Positions 1-9,048 are shown, counted from the first letter of the stretch. The stretch is DNA of 64,000 bases from Nitrosomonas sp. (GCF_019752095.1 NZ_JAIEMO010000014.1:37796-101795); one strand, 5' to 3'. Made by a program: numbers and translations. The notes: generated from the sequence alone by a model not told the origin.

Positions 1-731
1 TGATCATCTATGTCAATCAGGTTATCAAATACAAACATTTCATCCATGATTCTTTGCGCCAATTCTTCATCGTACTGCTTAATGTTTTCAATAACGCTGG
101 CTTCGTGAGCCGATGGGGCAAAATTGAGAATTTCGGCAGCCGTTCGAACTCCACCCATAGCTGCTTTACGGATATTGGCATTGCCCGATAGCAATTTTGT
201 TAGTACATCATTGAGCTCACGCAACGCATCCGGTTGAATACTGTCAAGTGTAGCAATGCGTAGTAATGTATCGTTACGTAAGCGCTCAGTAAATAGACCT
301 AGAATTTCACAGGCTTGATCGCGCTCCAGATGAACGAGGATAGTTGCGATAATTTGTGGATGCTCATTTTTAATTAATTCAGCTGCTGAGACTGCATCCA
401 TCCATTTCAGTCCTTCGATACCACTGGTATCGCCACCTTGTAAAATTCGATCTATAAGATTGGCAGCTTTTTCGTCACCCAATGCGCTGGTTAAGACTTT
501 GCGGATGTAATCTGACGAATTCTGTCCTAAGGTAGTTTTTCCCTCAGCTTCATCACAGAATTCAGATACTATGTTTTCAATTTCTGACCGAGTAATATTC
601 TGCAGTGTGGACATGGTCTCGCCCAGTTTTTGGACTTCTTTCGGTCCTAATAATTTAATCACTGACGCGGCTTCTTGTTCGCCCAAGGTCATCAGCAAAA
701 TGGCACTCTTCTTGAGTCCTTCATCATCCAT
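1..731 (-). CDS. fliG: Flagellar motor switch protein FliG (partial, C-terminus outside window)
   Basis: FliG couples the flagellar rotor (FliF ring) to the switch complex and interacts with the stator MotA through its C-terminal domain. Reading leftward from an ATG at 731, the protein begins MDDEGLKKSAILLMTLGEQE, the conserved FliG N-terminus, and continues for about 243 codons to the window edge; family members are about 330 residues, so most of the torque-generating domain lies outside. A middle-domain EHPQ motif is visible (NEHPQIIATILVHLE). The start overlaps the last 8 bases of fliF, which implies translational coupling in a fliFG operon. No stop codon interrupts the visible part. Confidence 0.93.
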   Translation of the reverse strand, partial: MDDEGLKKSAILLMTLGEQEAASVIKLLGPKEVQKLGETMSTLQNITRSEIENIVSEFCDEAEGKTTLGQNSSDYIRKVLTSALGDEKAANLIDRILQGGDTSGIEGLKWMDAVSAAELIKNEHPQIIATILVHLERDQACEILGLFTERLRNDTLLRIATLDSIQPDALRELNDVLTKLLSGNANIRKAAMGGVRTAAEILNFAPSAHEASVIENIKQYDEELAQRIMDEMFVFDNLIDIDD

Positions 732-2439
732 TTTTAACCATCCAATCCTTAACAACATTAGCGACGATGGACGGCTCGTCTAAGGCCAATTGTTTAGCGC
801 GTTTGAGATTTGCATCGTACATCGATTTCTGAATAGCCTGCATCGCCGTTCCATCCATTTGTCCCGGCAATTGCTCCAATACAGTTCCATCAACGTCGAC
901 CTGAGTTGTCTTATCGGTCAAAGCCGGGACTGGTGGCGGTGGCGCCAGACTCTTGAGAAACGGTCGAAGAATTTTTAACAAGAAAAATAGAACGACACTT
1001 ATGATTAATAATTGTTTCGCAAAATCTTTTGCCAGCATGATGACGTCTGGATCTTTCCAGAACGGAATTTCCAAAACTGTTTCAGTTTCTCCTGTGAATA
1101 AGCCATTAGTAACAGTTAGCGAGTCTCCTCGTTTCTCGTTATAGCCCATAGCCTCTCTGACGAGATTATTGATTTCTTTGATTTCTTCGGCACTTAACGG
1201 TTCATAAGTGATTTCTCCGTTTTCATCCACCTTCTTGCGATAATTAACAACAACCGCAGCGGATAATCGTTTGATATTTCCGGTGGATTGTTGCGTATGC
1301 TGAATAGTTTTATCAACCTCGTAATTAATTGTCGATTCCTTTTTGGTATCAGTAGGTAGCGGCGGAGTGTTATCACCTTCCTCTTCATCATCCCTAGCAT
1401 TATTTCCAGCGGGTTTTTTACCTCCCACTTCGATCGGTGCAATTGCTGGTTCTGGTGGTCTGTTTGTCAGTGCTCCGGGGATCCCTCCATCGAGTTTTGA
1501 GCCTATAGACATAGATTCATGTGTTTGTTGACTCCGAATCGAGGCGCGATCCGTTTCCGTATTATTAGGTCGATATGTTTCTTCTGCACGCTTGATGCGA
1601 GAAAAATCGACGTCAGCCGTTACTTGTGCGCGCACATTTGCGGCTCCGGTAATAGGCGTTAATATGGTTTCAATACGACGGATATAGTTTTCTTCAAGTT
1701 CCTGTAGATACGCCAATTGTTTTGCATCAAATCTGGAATCTTCTTTTTTATCATTTTGAGTGCTGAGCAAGTTTCCATTTTGATCTATAACAGTCACATT
1801 CTTTACTGGCAAACTCGGTACACTGCTGGCCATCAAATGTACGATTGCGCTGACCTGTTCAACACTCAGAACACGACCAGGATATAAATTGAGTAAGACA
1901 GAAACGCTGGGCTGTTGTTTTTCTCTCGAAAAGACAGATGGTTTGGCTATCGCTAGATGCACGCGTGCACTTTGTACTGCTGATAACGATTGAACCGAGC
2001 GTGCCAATTCGCCTTCTAATGCACGCTGATAATTAACTTGCTCAAGAAATTGACTAGAGCCAAATTTCTGGTTCTCCATTAATTCAAATCCAACCAACCC
2101 TCCTTTTGGTAGCCCTTGGCCTGCCAGTCTCAAGCGGATTTCATGAACTTGATTCTCAGGAATCAGAATGGTGCCCCCGCCTTCTGAAAACTTGTAAGGT
2201 ACATTCATTTGTTGCAATACGCTGATAATGGACGCGCCATCATGATCCGACAGATTATTATAAAGGGCACGGTATTCCGGTGTCTGGCTCCACATCAAAG
2301 CACCCGCAAATAAGGCAATAACTGCAGCCACAGAAATAATTAATCCAAGTTTCTTTTGATTAGACAGCGAACTAAGGTGTTCTAGTCTGCTTGTTGTAGC
2401 GGGGTTAGTTGCATTGGATTCACTAGGTACTGTCGCCAC
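724..2439 (-). CDS. fliF: Flagellar MS-ring protein FliF
   Basis: FliF forms the membrane-embedded MS ring on which the flagellar basal body is assembled. The 571-residue product has the usual size and layout: a first membrane span near residues 30-50, the ring-building periplasmic domains (family motif NYQRALEGELARSVQSL), a low-complexity acidic stretch near residues 340-365, a second membrane span near 450-475, and a cytoplasmic tail ending in VKDWM, the part that binds FliG. It starts with GTG at 2439, with GGAG 8 bases upstream. It is followed at once by fliG and is divergent from the sensor kinase gene. fliE, which normally precedes fliF, is found elsewhere in this window. Confidence 0.96.
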   Translation of the reverse strand: MATVPSESNATNPATTSRLEHLSSLSNQKKLGLIISVAAVIALFAGALMWSQTPEYRALYNNLSDHDGASIISVLQQMNVPYKFSEGGGTILIPENQVHEIRLRLAGQGLPKGGLVGFELMENQKFGSSQFLEQVNYQRALEGELARSVQSLSAVQSARVHLAIAKPSVFSREKQQPSVSVLLNLYPGRVLSVEQVSAIVHLMASSVPSLPVKNVTVIDQNGNLLSTQNDKKEDSRFDAKQLAYLQELEENYIRRIETILTPITGAANVRAQVTADVDFSRIKRAEETYRPNNTETDRASIRSQQTHESMSIGSKLDGGIPGALTNRPPEPAIAPIEVGGKKPAGNNARDDEEEGDNTPPLPTDTKKESTINYEVDKTIQHTQQSTGNIKRLSAAVVVNYRKKVDENGEITYEPLSAEEIKEINNLVREAMGYNEKRGDSLTVTNGLFTGETETVLEIPFWKDPDVIMLAKDFAKQLLIISVVLFFLLKILRPFLKSLAPPPPVPALTDKTTQVDVDGTVLEQLPGQMDGTAMQAIQKSMYDANLKRAKQLALDEPSIVANVVKDWMVKNG

Positions 2440-2778
2440 TTACTATTCTCCTACTTATTCCCAAATCACTTCTCAATTGGAGTGATGTTTTTTACCAGAA
2501 AATTACGTAACTTATGCTTGCAAAAATCGGTGTTAATTGGCAAACAATACGTTTCAGCATTTCGATTCAATCCCTATAAAGTAATACCGCAAGAATAGCT
2601 GTTTATCACTGGATTACTTAAGTTCTGAATAGATTTTTATTAATGTGATGATTATCGATAAATTCGCAAAATCTGATTGCTTAAAAAGAATAGCTTTGCC
2701 TGCCTTATTCGCGTCATTATCAGCACTGATAACAATGTTAAGCTATCGGCAACTTCTACCAATGGCTAATCTACGCTA
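2440..2778. promoter_or_regulatory. Divergent intergenic region between fliF and the sensor kinase, with a 16-bp palindrome
   Basis: This 339-bp AT-rich gap must hold the promoters for fliFG (leftward) and the kinase-regulator pair (rightward). A perfect palindrome TTATCAG-CA-CTGATAA lies at 2717-2732, about 47 bases before the kinase start, and could be an operator. I searched both strands for a sigma54 site (GG and GC spaced by 10 bases with proper context) and found none convincing, although the FleR-type regulator encoded next door should act on such promoters. No coding potential seen. Confidence 0.3.
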
Positions 2779-3969
2779 GTGCAAACAATAAAATCTATTG
2801 ACATCCAATCGATACCATTAGATCCAGAGCAACTACAGCTTGCATTTGCTGCATTTAATGAGGCATCAGAGCAGTTGTCCAGTGCCTATCAGGAATTGCA
2901 GAAACAAGTCGCGGAATTGACTCAGGAATTGGCGCTTGCAAATGGCGAATTGCACAAGCAACTAAATGCGAAAGAAAATTTATCTCAGCAGTTAAGCCTT
3001 TTGTTGAACGCCTTGCCGGGTGGAGTGATTTCACTTGATGCAAAAGAATGCATTGAGCAAGTTAATCCTGCGGCAATCAATATACTCGGTGATCCCTTGC
3101 TGGGTATGATGTGGCAACATGTGTCTCAGAGACGGTTATCATCTACAGGACTGGTTAATGAATGGCACGTTACATTGCAAACAACATCCGAACAACGGCG
3201 TATCCGGATTGAAAGCAGCGCGACCGATTCAGCCGGAAGAAGAATCCTGTTAATCAACGATATTACTGAAGCTTATGCGGTACAGGAGCAAATCAGACGT
3301 AATCAACGGCTAACCGCTATGGGAGAAATGGCAGCGAATCTTGCACATCAATTGCGCACCCCGCTTTCAACCGCATTAATCTACGCTAATCACCTGGGAA
3401 GTGATGCTTTGGCTTCGAGTGAACGACAAAAACTTGCTGCAAAAACGGTTGAACGCTTACATCATCTGGAGCACTTAACGAAAGATATGCTGCGTTTTGT
3501 AAAAGGTGAAACAAATTCACTTGAAACATTTGTCATTAGTGACTTGGTGGCAGAATTACAACAGGTTATCGAGCCGCAAATGAAACAGCTTGGTTTGCAA
3601 TTTACAGTGAATGATAATAGCGCAGGCGAATTTTTGGTAACTGATCGCCAAGCCTTGTGCGGCGCACTAATTAATCTTCTGGAAAATGCAATTCAAGCAT
3701 CGCCTGCAGGCAGTCAAATTTCTCTCACAACTCGTTTAGAAAAATCAACTATCGTTTTTAGTGTACTCGATAATGGGCTAGGTATTGATTCGATACTACA
3801 AGAAAAATTGTTTGAGCCTTTCTTTACCACGCGTTCCGAAGGCACTGGCTTAGGTTTGGCCATTGTTAGAAGCGTCATACAGTCTATGAGCGGCAGTATA
3901 CAAATCAACTCTTCGGTCGATACCGGTACTGAGTTTGTAATACATCTGCCAAGATGCAATGGAGATTGA
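2779..3969 (+). CDS. fleS: FleS/FlrB-type sensor histidine kinase for flagellar gene control
   Basis: Probable soluble histidine kinase that phosphorylates the adjacent sigma54 activator and so controls mid-class flagellar genes. Layout: an N-terminal coiled-coil segment rich in Gln/Leu (residues 20-75), a PAS-like domain (about 75-170, LPGGVISLDAKECIEQVNPA), the dimerisation/phosphoacceptor helix with His190 in AHQLRTPLS, and a C-terminal ATPase domain with the N box (NLLENAIQA), DNGLGI and GTGLGLAIV. No membrane span is visible, as expected for FleS/FlrB. The start is GTG at 2779. The end overlaps the region just before the regulator start, so the pair is co-translated. The symbol is inferred from domain order and flagellar context. 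Confidence 0.85.
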   Translation: MQTIKSIDIQSIPLDPEQLQLAFAAFNEASEQLSSAYQELQKQVAELTQELALANGELHKQLNAKENLSQQLSLLLNALPGGVISLDAKECIEQVNPAAINILGDPLLGMMWQHVSQRRLSSTGLVNEWHVTLQTTSEQRRIRIESSATDSAGRRILLINDITEAYAVQEQIRRNQRLTAMGEMAANLAHQLRTPLSTALIYANHLGSDALASSERQKLAAKTVERLHHLEHLTKDMLRFVKGETNSLETFVISDLVAELQQVIEPQMKQLGLQFTVNDNSAGEFLVTDRQALCGALINLLENAIQASPAGSQISLTTRLEKSTIVFSVLDNGLGIDSILQEKLFEPFFTTRSEGTGLGLAIVRSVIQSMSGSIQINSSVDTGTEFVIHLPRCNGD

Positions 3970-3973
3970 AGCA

Positions 3974-5287
3974 ATGAAAACATTACCTATCCTAGTAGTA
4001 GAAGACGATCAAGACTTATTGGAAGCAATTTGCACTTCCCTGAAATTAAGTGGCTATGAGACTGCTGCTGCGTCCAATGGAGATGATGCCATGCAAGTGC
4101 TGCAAGAGCGTCAGATAGGAATGGTTGTTAGCGATGTTCAAATGAAACCTGTTGATGGATTTACATTGTTAACAAAAATCAAAGCATTCGATCCGGAATT
4201 ACCCGTATTGTTAATGACTGCTTATGCGGATATCGAAAAAGCAGTTGCCGCAATGCGTATCGGTGCCTGTGATTATTTACTGAAACCTTTTGATCCGGAT
4301 AGCCTGTTGGCTCAAATTAAACGCTATGCATTATCTGAATCCGAACAGGACGATAAAGTGGTGGCTAAAGATCCATGCACACGATCATTATTGTCATTGG
4401 CCAAGCGAGTTGCGCAATCACCTGCGACCGTTATGTTGACGGGTGAGAGTGGCTGCGGAAAGGAAGTGATTGCACGTTTTATTCATCAACATTCATTACG
4501 CTCTGCTAAACCATTTGTAGCGATCAATTGTGCGGCTATTCCAGAGAATCTTCTGGAGGCTACGCTATTTGGATATGAAAAAGGTTCGTTTACAGGTGCG
4601 GCACAGGCTCAACCCGGAAAATTTGAGCAAGCACAAGGCGGTACCTTGTTGCTGGATGAGATTTCTGAAATGCCCTTGGAGTTACAAGCAAAACTATTAC
4701 GTGTATTGCAGGAAAGGGAAGTGGAGAGAGTAGGCGGACATAAAACCATCAAATTGGATATCCGTGTTTTGGCAACCTCGAACCGTGACATGATGGCAAT
4801 GGTAAAAAATGGCCGATTCCGTGAAGATCTGTATTACCGGCTCAATGTTTTTCCTATTGAAATTCCATCATTACGAGAGCGACCATTAGATATTGAACCT
4901 CTAGTGCAACGTATACTAGCTGCAGCGGCAATCGACTCAGAAAAACCACCTTGCAGAATAGCGCACGGCGCAATGAAGAAATTGACGCAATATTCCTGGC
5001 CGGGCAATGTTCGAGAACTGGAAAATGTAATACAGCGTGCGGTCATTCTGGCAATGGATAATATGATTGATATTGAACATATTCATTTGCCGGAGACCGT
5101 TTCAGTGCAAGAAACAAATGCAAATACTGCAGAATCGCCGGTTCAGGATATCAAGGCACTCGAACGAAAGCATATTTTAGAAACACTCAAGGCAGTTAAT
5201 GGTTCCCGAAAACTAGCCGTTAAAAAGTTAGGCATTTCAGAGCGAACCTTGCGTTATAAGTTGCAGCAATATCGTATGACAACGTAG
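3974..5287 (+). CDS. fleR: FleR/FlrC-type sigma54-dependent response regulator
   Basis: Predicted activator of sigma54-dependent flagellar promoters, phosphorylated by the preceding kinase. It has a receiver domain (residues 1-120, phospho-acceptor Asp54 in VVSDVQMKP), an AAA+ domain with Walker A GESGCGKE and the sigma54-contact loop GSFTGA (a Ser variant of GAFTGA), Walker B LLLDEISEMP, and a C-terminal Fis-type helix-turn-helix (SRKLAVKKLGISERTLRYKL). I chose the ATG at 3974 because GGAG sits 9 bases upstream; an ATG at 3959 would add five residues and overlap the kinase gene. fliE follows about 100 bases downstream, supporting a flagellar role. Confidence 0.88.
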   Translation: MKTLPILVVEDDQDLLEAICTSLKLSGYETAAASNGDDAMQVLQERQIGMVVSDVQMKPVDGFTLLTKIKAFDPELPVLLMTAYADIEKAVAAMRIGACDYLLKPFDPDSLLAQIKRYALSESEQDDKVVAKDPCTRSLLSLAKRVAQSPATVMLTGESGCGKEVIARFIHQHSLRSAKPFVAINCAAIPENLLEATLFGYEKGSFTGAAQAQPGKFEQAQGGTLLLDEISEMPLELQAKLLRVLQEREVERVGGHKTIKLDIRVLATSNRDMMAMVKNGRFREDLYYRLNVFPIEIPSLRERPLDIEPLVQRILAAAAIDSEKPPCRIAHGAMKKLTQYSWPGNVRELENVIQRAVILAMDNMIDIEHIHLPETVSVQETNANTAESPVQDIKALERKHILETLKAVNGSRKLAVKKLGISERTLRYKLQQYRMTT

Positions 5288-5322
5288 TACATATTGCCTA
5301 TAGATAGTTACAGGTTGTTTGA

Positions 5323-5328
5323 TATAAT
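5323..5328 (+). promoter_or_regulatory. Possible -10 element upstream of fliE
   Basis: A perfect TATAAT lies about 57 bases before fliE, but no acceptable -35 hexamer sits 16-18 bases upstream, and no sigma54 signature was found in the 97-bp gap. It may be chance in an AT-rich spacer; fliE may instead be transcribed with the regulator gene. Confidence 0.2.
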
Positions 5329-5384
5329 CGTTTGAATGTTTTGTAATCTTTGTGCGATACTTTAGAAGGTTAATGGTGAGGTGA

Positions 5385-5711
5385 ATGATGGACAATACCG
5401 GAATTGATAACATATTGCAGCAATTACAGGCAGCTTCAGCGCTTGCTTCCGGCGCAAAAAAACAATCCAACCTTGATGAGGTTACAAGCGTCAATTTTAG
5501 CGAAAAACTGCAAGTGGCTGTTGATCAAGTCAATAATGCCCAGTTGAATGCTGGCAAGATGAGTGAGCAGTTTGTCAGTGATCAATCTAATGTCGATTTG
5601 CATGAAGTGATGATCTCATTGCAAAAGGCCAATGTTTCCTTTCAATCGATGGTTCAAGTCAGAAATAAACTGGTGACTGCTTACCAGGAAATTATGAATA
5701 TGCAAGTTTAA
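5385..5711 (+). CDS. fliE: Flagellar hook-basal body protein FliE
   Basis: FliE joins the MS ring to the rod and is needed for export of rod proteins. The 108-residue product ends with the conserved family segment ([20 protein letters not shown], then [19 protein letters not shown]), which polymerises like the C-terminal D0 helix of rod proteins. Two adjacent ATG codons (5385 and 5388) are possible starts; GAGG at 5378-5381 is better spaced for 5388, giving 107 residues. It lies after the FleSR-type pair and points away from fliFG, which is unusual since fliE commonly heads a fliEFGHIJ operon. It converges with the ABC-F gene 38 bp downstream. Confidence 0.93.
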   Translation: MMDNTGIDNILQQLQAASALASGAKKQSNLDEVTSVNFSEKLQVAVDQVNNAQLNAGKMSEQFVSDQSNVDLHEVMISLQKANVSFQSMVQVRNKLVTAYQEIMNMQV

Positions 5712-5749
5712 CAAAACTTGGTTTGCAGGCTGTCCAGATATCGTCTGCG

Positions 5750-7603
5750 CTACTCTTCTAACGCCATTTCCAGTTCCAGCCAACTTTCCTCCAATTCCAT
5801 TACTTTCTTCTCGAGTTTGACGAGAGTTTCACTCAGTTGATCAATTTCATTCCGGGAACAGTTCACATACGTAGCCGGATCTGCGAGCTGGCGATTGGCT
5901 TCAGCCAATTCTTTTTGTGCAATCGTCAATGCAATTTCAAGCTTCGATTGCTTAGACAGCAGGTTCTTTTTGTTTGGCTTGGTTGATACCTTAGTTTGAT
6001 TTTTAGGCGTGGATGACCGTAATTCTTCAGCATCTCTGGCGCGACGAGCTTCTATCCAGCGCTTATAATCTTCCAAATCACCATCCAGCAATTGCGCTTG
6101 GCCATCTGCCACCAGCCATAATTCATCCGCTACCGCGCGCACCAGGCTACGATCATGCGAGACCAGCACCACAGCCCCGGTATAAGCTTCCAATGCCAGC
6201 GTTAGCGCGTCGCGCATATCCAAATCCAAATGATTGGTGGGCTCATCGAGCAGCAGAAAATGGGGTTTTTGCCATGCCAGCATTGCCAGCGCCAAACGGC
6301 TCTTTTCCCCACCGGAGAAAGTTGCCACCGGACGATCCTCGTGATCCCCACCCAAGCCAAATCTGCCGAGAAAATTTCTCAAGCTCAGTTCGGTTTGTGC
6401 TGGATCAAGTTGTTTCATGTGTTGCAAAGGTGTTGATTCACCGTCCAGATTTTCCAGCTGATGCTGAGCGAAGTAACCAATGCCAATATTGGGTGCTCGT
6501 TCAATTACACCCGACACGGGTTTGATTTCCCCGGTCATTAACTTTATCAGGGTGGATTTTCCAGCTCCATTCGGTCCCAGCAATGCAATGCGCGCACCTG
6601 CCTGCAAAACAATATTCACATGTCGGAAAAGTTGATGGTCGTCGTAACCAAAGCTCATGTCTTTGATACGTAGCAAAACATCAGGGTTGCGTTCGGGCGC
6701 TTCAATCTGTAGCCCGAAATGGCCATCTTCAATATGGAGTGGCGCCAGACGTGCCAGGCGATCCAAGGCTTTGATTCGGCTTTGCGCCTGTTTGGCTTTG
6801 GTCGCCTTGGCGCGAAAGCGCCGCACAAAATCCTCCATATGCGCAATCTGTTTTTGCTGCTGCTGGAAGGCCTGCGCATGCTGCGCAAGATGTTCAGCGC
6901 GCGCGCGTTCAAAATCATCATAATTGCCGCTATAGCAGTCAATTTGCCGATTGTTGATATGCGCAATGCGATGCACGCAAGCATTAAGAAATTCGCGGTC
7001 GTGAGAAACAACGATCACGCTTCCCGGATATCGCGTCAAATACTGCTCCAGCCAAAGAATAGCTTCTAGATCCAAATGATTGGTAGGCTCATCCAGCAAT
7101 AACAAGTCAGCGCGATGCATTAAGGCCCGGGCCAGATTCAAGCGCATGCGCCAGCCGCCAGAAAAATGACTGACCGGTTTCTCCAGGATAGAATTAGCGA
7201 ATCCCAGTCCATTCAATAACTGCGCCGCCCGTGACCGTGCGCTATAACCACCGATCGTTTCATAACGCTGTTGCGCATCAAACCAGGCTGCATTATGTTC
7301 GACCTGCGCCAGAATTTTCTCCAGCTGACACAGCTCGACATCGCCATCCAGCACAAAAGCAATCGCAGATTGATCAGAATCAATAATCTCCTGTTCGACA
7401 AAAGCGACCGTTTTTCCGGATTGGAAGCTCACTTCTCCATTATCCGGTTTGAGCACGCCGCGAATCAATCGGAACAAAGTTGATTTGCCGCTGCCATTCT
7501 TCCCCACCAGACCAACACGCTGATTAGAAAAGATTTGTAAATTGCAATTCTCCAGCAACGGAATTCCGCCCTGTAGATACGTCAAAGATTGAATGTCTAA
7601 CAC
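5750..7603 (-). CDS. yheS: ABC-F family ATPase, YheS type
   Basis: Soluble ABC-F protein, a class that acts on the ribosome E site rather than in transport. Two nucleotide-binding domains lie in tandem: the first has GLVGKNGSGKST, SGGWRMRL and LLLDEPTNHLDLEA; the second has LLGPNGAGKSTL, SGGEKSRL and LLLDEPTNHLDLDMRDAL. The charged inter-domain linker contains RFRAKATKAKQAQSRIK, a hallmark of this subgroup. After residue 530 there is a basic and coiled-coil C-terminal tail rich in Lys, Glu and Leu. The 617-residue length fits the YheS branch. It is monocistronic and convergent with fliE. No membrane segment is present. Confidence 0.88.
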   Translation of the reverse strand: MLDIQSLTYLQGGIPLLENCNLQIFSNQRVGLVGKNGSGKSTLFRLIRGVLKPDNGEVSFQSGKTVAFVEQEIIDSDQSAIAFVLDGDVELCQLEKILAQVEHNAAWFDAQQRYETIGGYSARSRAAQLLNGLGFANSILEKPVSHFSGGWRMRLNLARALMHRADLLLLDEPTNHLDLEAILWLEQYLTRYPGSVIVVSHDREFLNACVHRIAHINNRQIDCYSGNYDDFERARAEHLAQHAQAFQQQQKQIAHMEDFVRRFRAKATKAKQAQSRIKALDRLARLAPLHIEDGHFGLQIEAPERNPDVLLRIKDMSFGYDDHQLFRHVNIVLQAGARIALLGPNGAGKSTLIKLMTGEIKPVSGVIERAPNIGIGYFAQHQLENLDGESTPLQHMKQLDPAQTELSLRNFLGRFGLGGDHEDRPVATFSGGEKSRLALAMLAWQKPHFLLLDEPTNHLDLDMRDALTLALEAYTGAVVLVSHDRSLVRAVADELWLVADGQAQLLDGDLEDYKRWIEARRARDAEELRSSTPKNQTKVSTKPNKKNLLSKQSKLEIALTIAQKELAEANRQLADPATYVNCSRNEIDQLSETLVKLEKKVMELEESWLELEMALEE

Positions 7604-7766
7604 GATGCCTTAATGATAAATTGATTGACTGTATGATATTGATTTGACCTAGATCTGATGTCGACAAAACCAAATACAGGTAAGTGTCTTGTAGTTTAGG
7701 ATCCAATATTATTTATTTTATATTCTCGATTCTGTACCTGGCCCTTTGTTTGCTTTGTTTGTATAC

Positions 7767-7790
7767 GTGCTCTGTCTCCATGCAGAGCAC
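7767..7790. terminator. Hairpin just after the AbiGi-like gene
   Basis: GTGCTCTG (7767-7774) and CAGAGCAC (7783-7790) form a perfect 8-bp stem with an 8-base loop, starting 6 bases after the stop codon of the leftward AbiGi-like gene. There is no T-run on either side, so it is not a standard intrinsic terminator; it could protect or end the transcript in another way. Confidence 0.4.
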
Positions 7791-7796
7791 TGGCAG

Positions 7797-8624
7797 TTAC
7801 CAATTTTGTAAATCTTCATAGTGAATAATAGGTAATAAATTCTCTTTGAACTTATAGAGCCGATCATTTTGCACATTGGGAATGCTGAGAAAATAATCTA
7901 GCATTTTCTTTCGTATATCTTCATTAGGTACAACAACCATATTTACATCTTCTCGATAAAATTTGTAATAGTGAGAATTATCATTCTGAATTTGTATTAC
8001 AATACCAGCTAGCTGATCTAATGAAGAAGGTACAAGACGCCATTCGCGTTCCTTGTAATAAAGATCGATTTCTTTGGTTTCATCTCTAGCTGGTCCAAGA
8101 TCGCCCATTTCTTTATCAAAAGAATAGGTATAGAGCATCGAAGCAACTAGTTCTGATATTTCTTGCGTAGTTAAAATTTTGTTACTTTTTTGATCGAATA
8201 ATTCAAGAGTTGAATCTGCAAGAAGTGCATCATTTAATTTTTTCATAAACCTGAATTGAGCCCAAAGGTTAGTGTAAAACACCCCACGGCTTTCATTAAC
8301 ATCACTTAATGTGCTTATTTCTCCTGGCATATAGTCAACAAAGTATCTCGCAGGATTTCCCCCCGCATTTTTCACGAAAGATTTTTTAAATCCAATACCA
8401 AATTTTCCATAAATGGATGTATGTTCAGTGCACTCCTTGAGTGGAATATCAGTAAAACAAACGGCATGATTTAATACACAGGAACCATCAGGAAATTTAT
8501 TTGCAACCTTAGAAGCGCGCAATCCATTTTCGAAAATTTGTTTGAAAATTTCAAATTGCTTATTAGGATTATCTTTATTAGAGCGGGCAAGAAAATGAAT
8601 TAAATTGTCTGAGATTATCGGCAT
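7797..8624 (-). CDS. AbiGi-like abortive infection protein
   Basis: The 275-residue protein resembles the AbiGi family, annotated as the antitoxin half of the AbiG abortive phage-infection system. The signature is near the N-terminus: LIHFLARS at residue 8, then AVCFTDIPLKECTEH followed by YGKFGIGFKKSFVKNAGGNP (about residues 54-91), and KEREWRLVP near residue 190. It ends close to a C-terminal tryptophan, and I see no membrane span or signal peptide. The gene is AT-rich compared with recJ and its neighbours, stands alone between housekeeping genes, and has a transposase remnant about 270 bp upstream, all suggesting transfer. No AbiGii toxin gene lies beside it. Family assignment is from memory of motifs; the biochemical activity is unknown. 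Confidence 0.68.
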   Translation of the reverse strand: MPIISDNLIHFLARSNKDNPNKQFEIFKQIFENGLRASKVANKFPDGSCVLNHAVCFTDIPLKECTEHTSIYGKFGIGFKKSFVKNAGGNPARYFVDYMPGEISTLSDVNESRGVFYTNLWAQFRFMKKLNDALLADSTLELFDQKSNKILTTQEISELVASMLYTYSFDKEMGDLGPARDETKEIDLYYKEREWRLVPSSLDQLAGIVIQIQNDNSHYYKFYREDVNMVVVPNEDIRKKMLDYFLSIPNVQNDRLYKFKENLLPIIHYEDLQNW

Positions 8625-8889
8625 AATTTTGTTTTGCTAGGGTCAGTTGATGCTTTGAGATAAGTGTATGATAGATGACTAATGTCTCGTTAACTTATGT
8701 TGATTGCATGTTAATATATTGATTTAAAATGAAAAATAAATCAAGAAATTTACTTGAGACATGGAGGTTGTTTCTTTGGTATTTTTAATGATTTAATCGC
8801 TTTAACGGGATAGCAGTGATGATAGATACAAACTCGTAATATCGAGGTTCCCGCATTACCAATAAAACGAGTTTTCTTTGTCCCGATTT
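8625..8889. other. AT-rich spacer upstream of the AbiGi-like gene
   Basis: This stretch lies between the AbiGi-like gene and the transposase remnant and should include the AbiGi promoter (leftward). I see no intact reading frame. A short inverted repeat, ATGTCTC at 8682-8688 and GAGACAT at 8756-8762, is present but is weak evidence of anything. Confidence 0.3.
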
Positions 8890-9048
8890 ATGCTAAGTGA
8901 TAAGTTTTGGCCGAGACTAACGAAGATTCTGCTACAAGAAGCTATTTATAACAAGTGCAATCTACGCATGACGGTAGAAAGCATGTTATATCGGGTGCGA
9001 GTTGGCTGCCCGTGGTGAGACTTACTCAAGGCATTTGGAAAACGAGAT
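8890..9048 (+). pseudogene. 5' fragment of an IS5-type transposase, with in-frame stop
   Basis: Translation from the ATG at 8890 gives MLSDKFWPRL, then LRMTVESMLYRVRVGCPW, the typical opening of IS5-family transposases with an N-terminal DUF4096-like region. At the expected CPWRDLP motif the Arg codon is TGA (9016-9018), so reading breaks at codon 43. Similarity resumes as DLLKAFG in the same frame and then ends near 9048. The catalytic DDE domain is absent. This is a decayed remnant, not an active element; I could not identify a matching terminal inverted repeat pair. It marks past mobile-element activity next to the AbiGi-like gene. Confidence 0.72.

Noticed and set aside
2440..2778. Sigma54 promoter in the fliF/kinase gap
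   Set aside because: TTGGCAAACAATACG at about 2537 resembles a -24 element, but the -12 GC is missing at the right spacing.
6013..6525. A 170-codon plus-strand frame opposite the ABC-F gene
   Set aside because: It mirrors the conserved DEPTNHLDL and Walker regions; proline- and histidine-rich antisense translation with no family.
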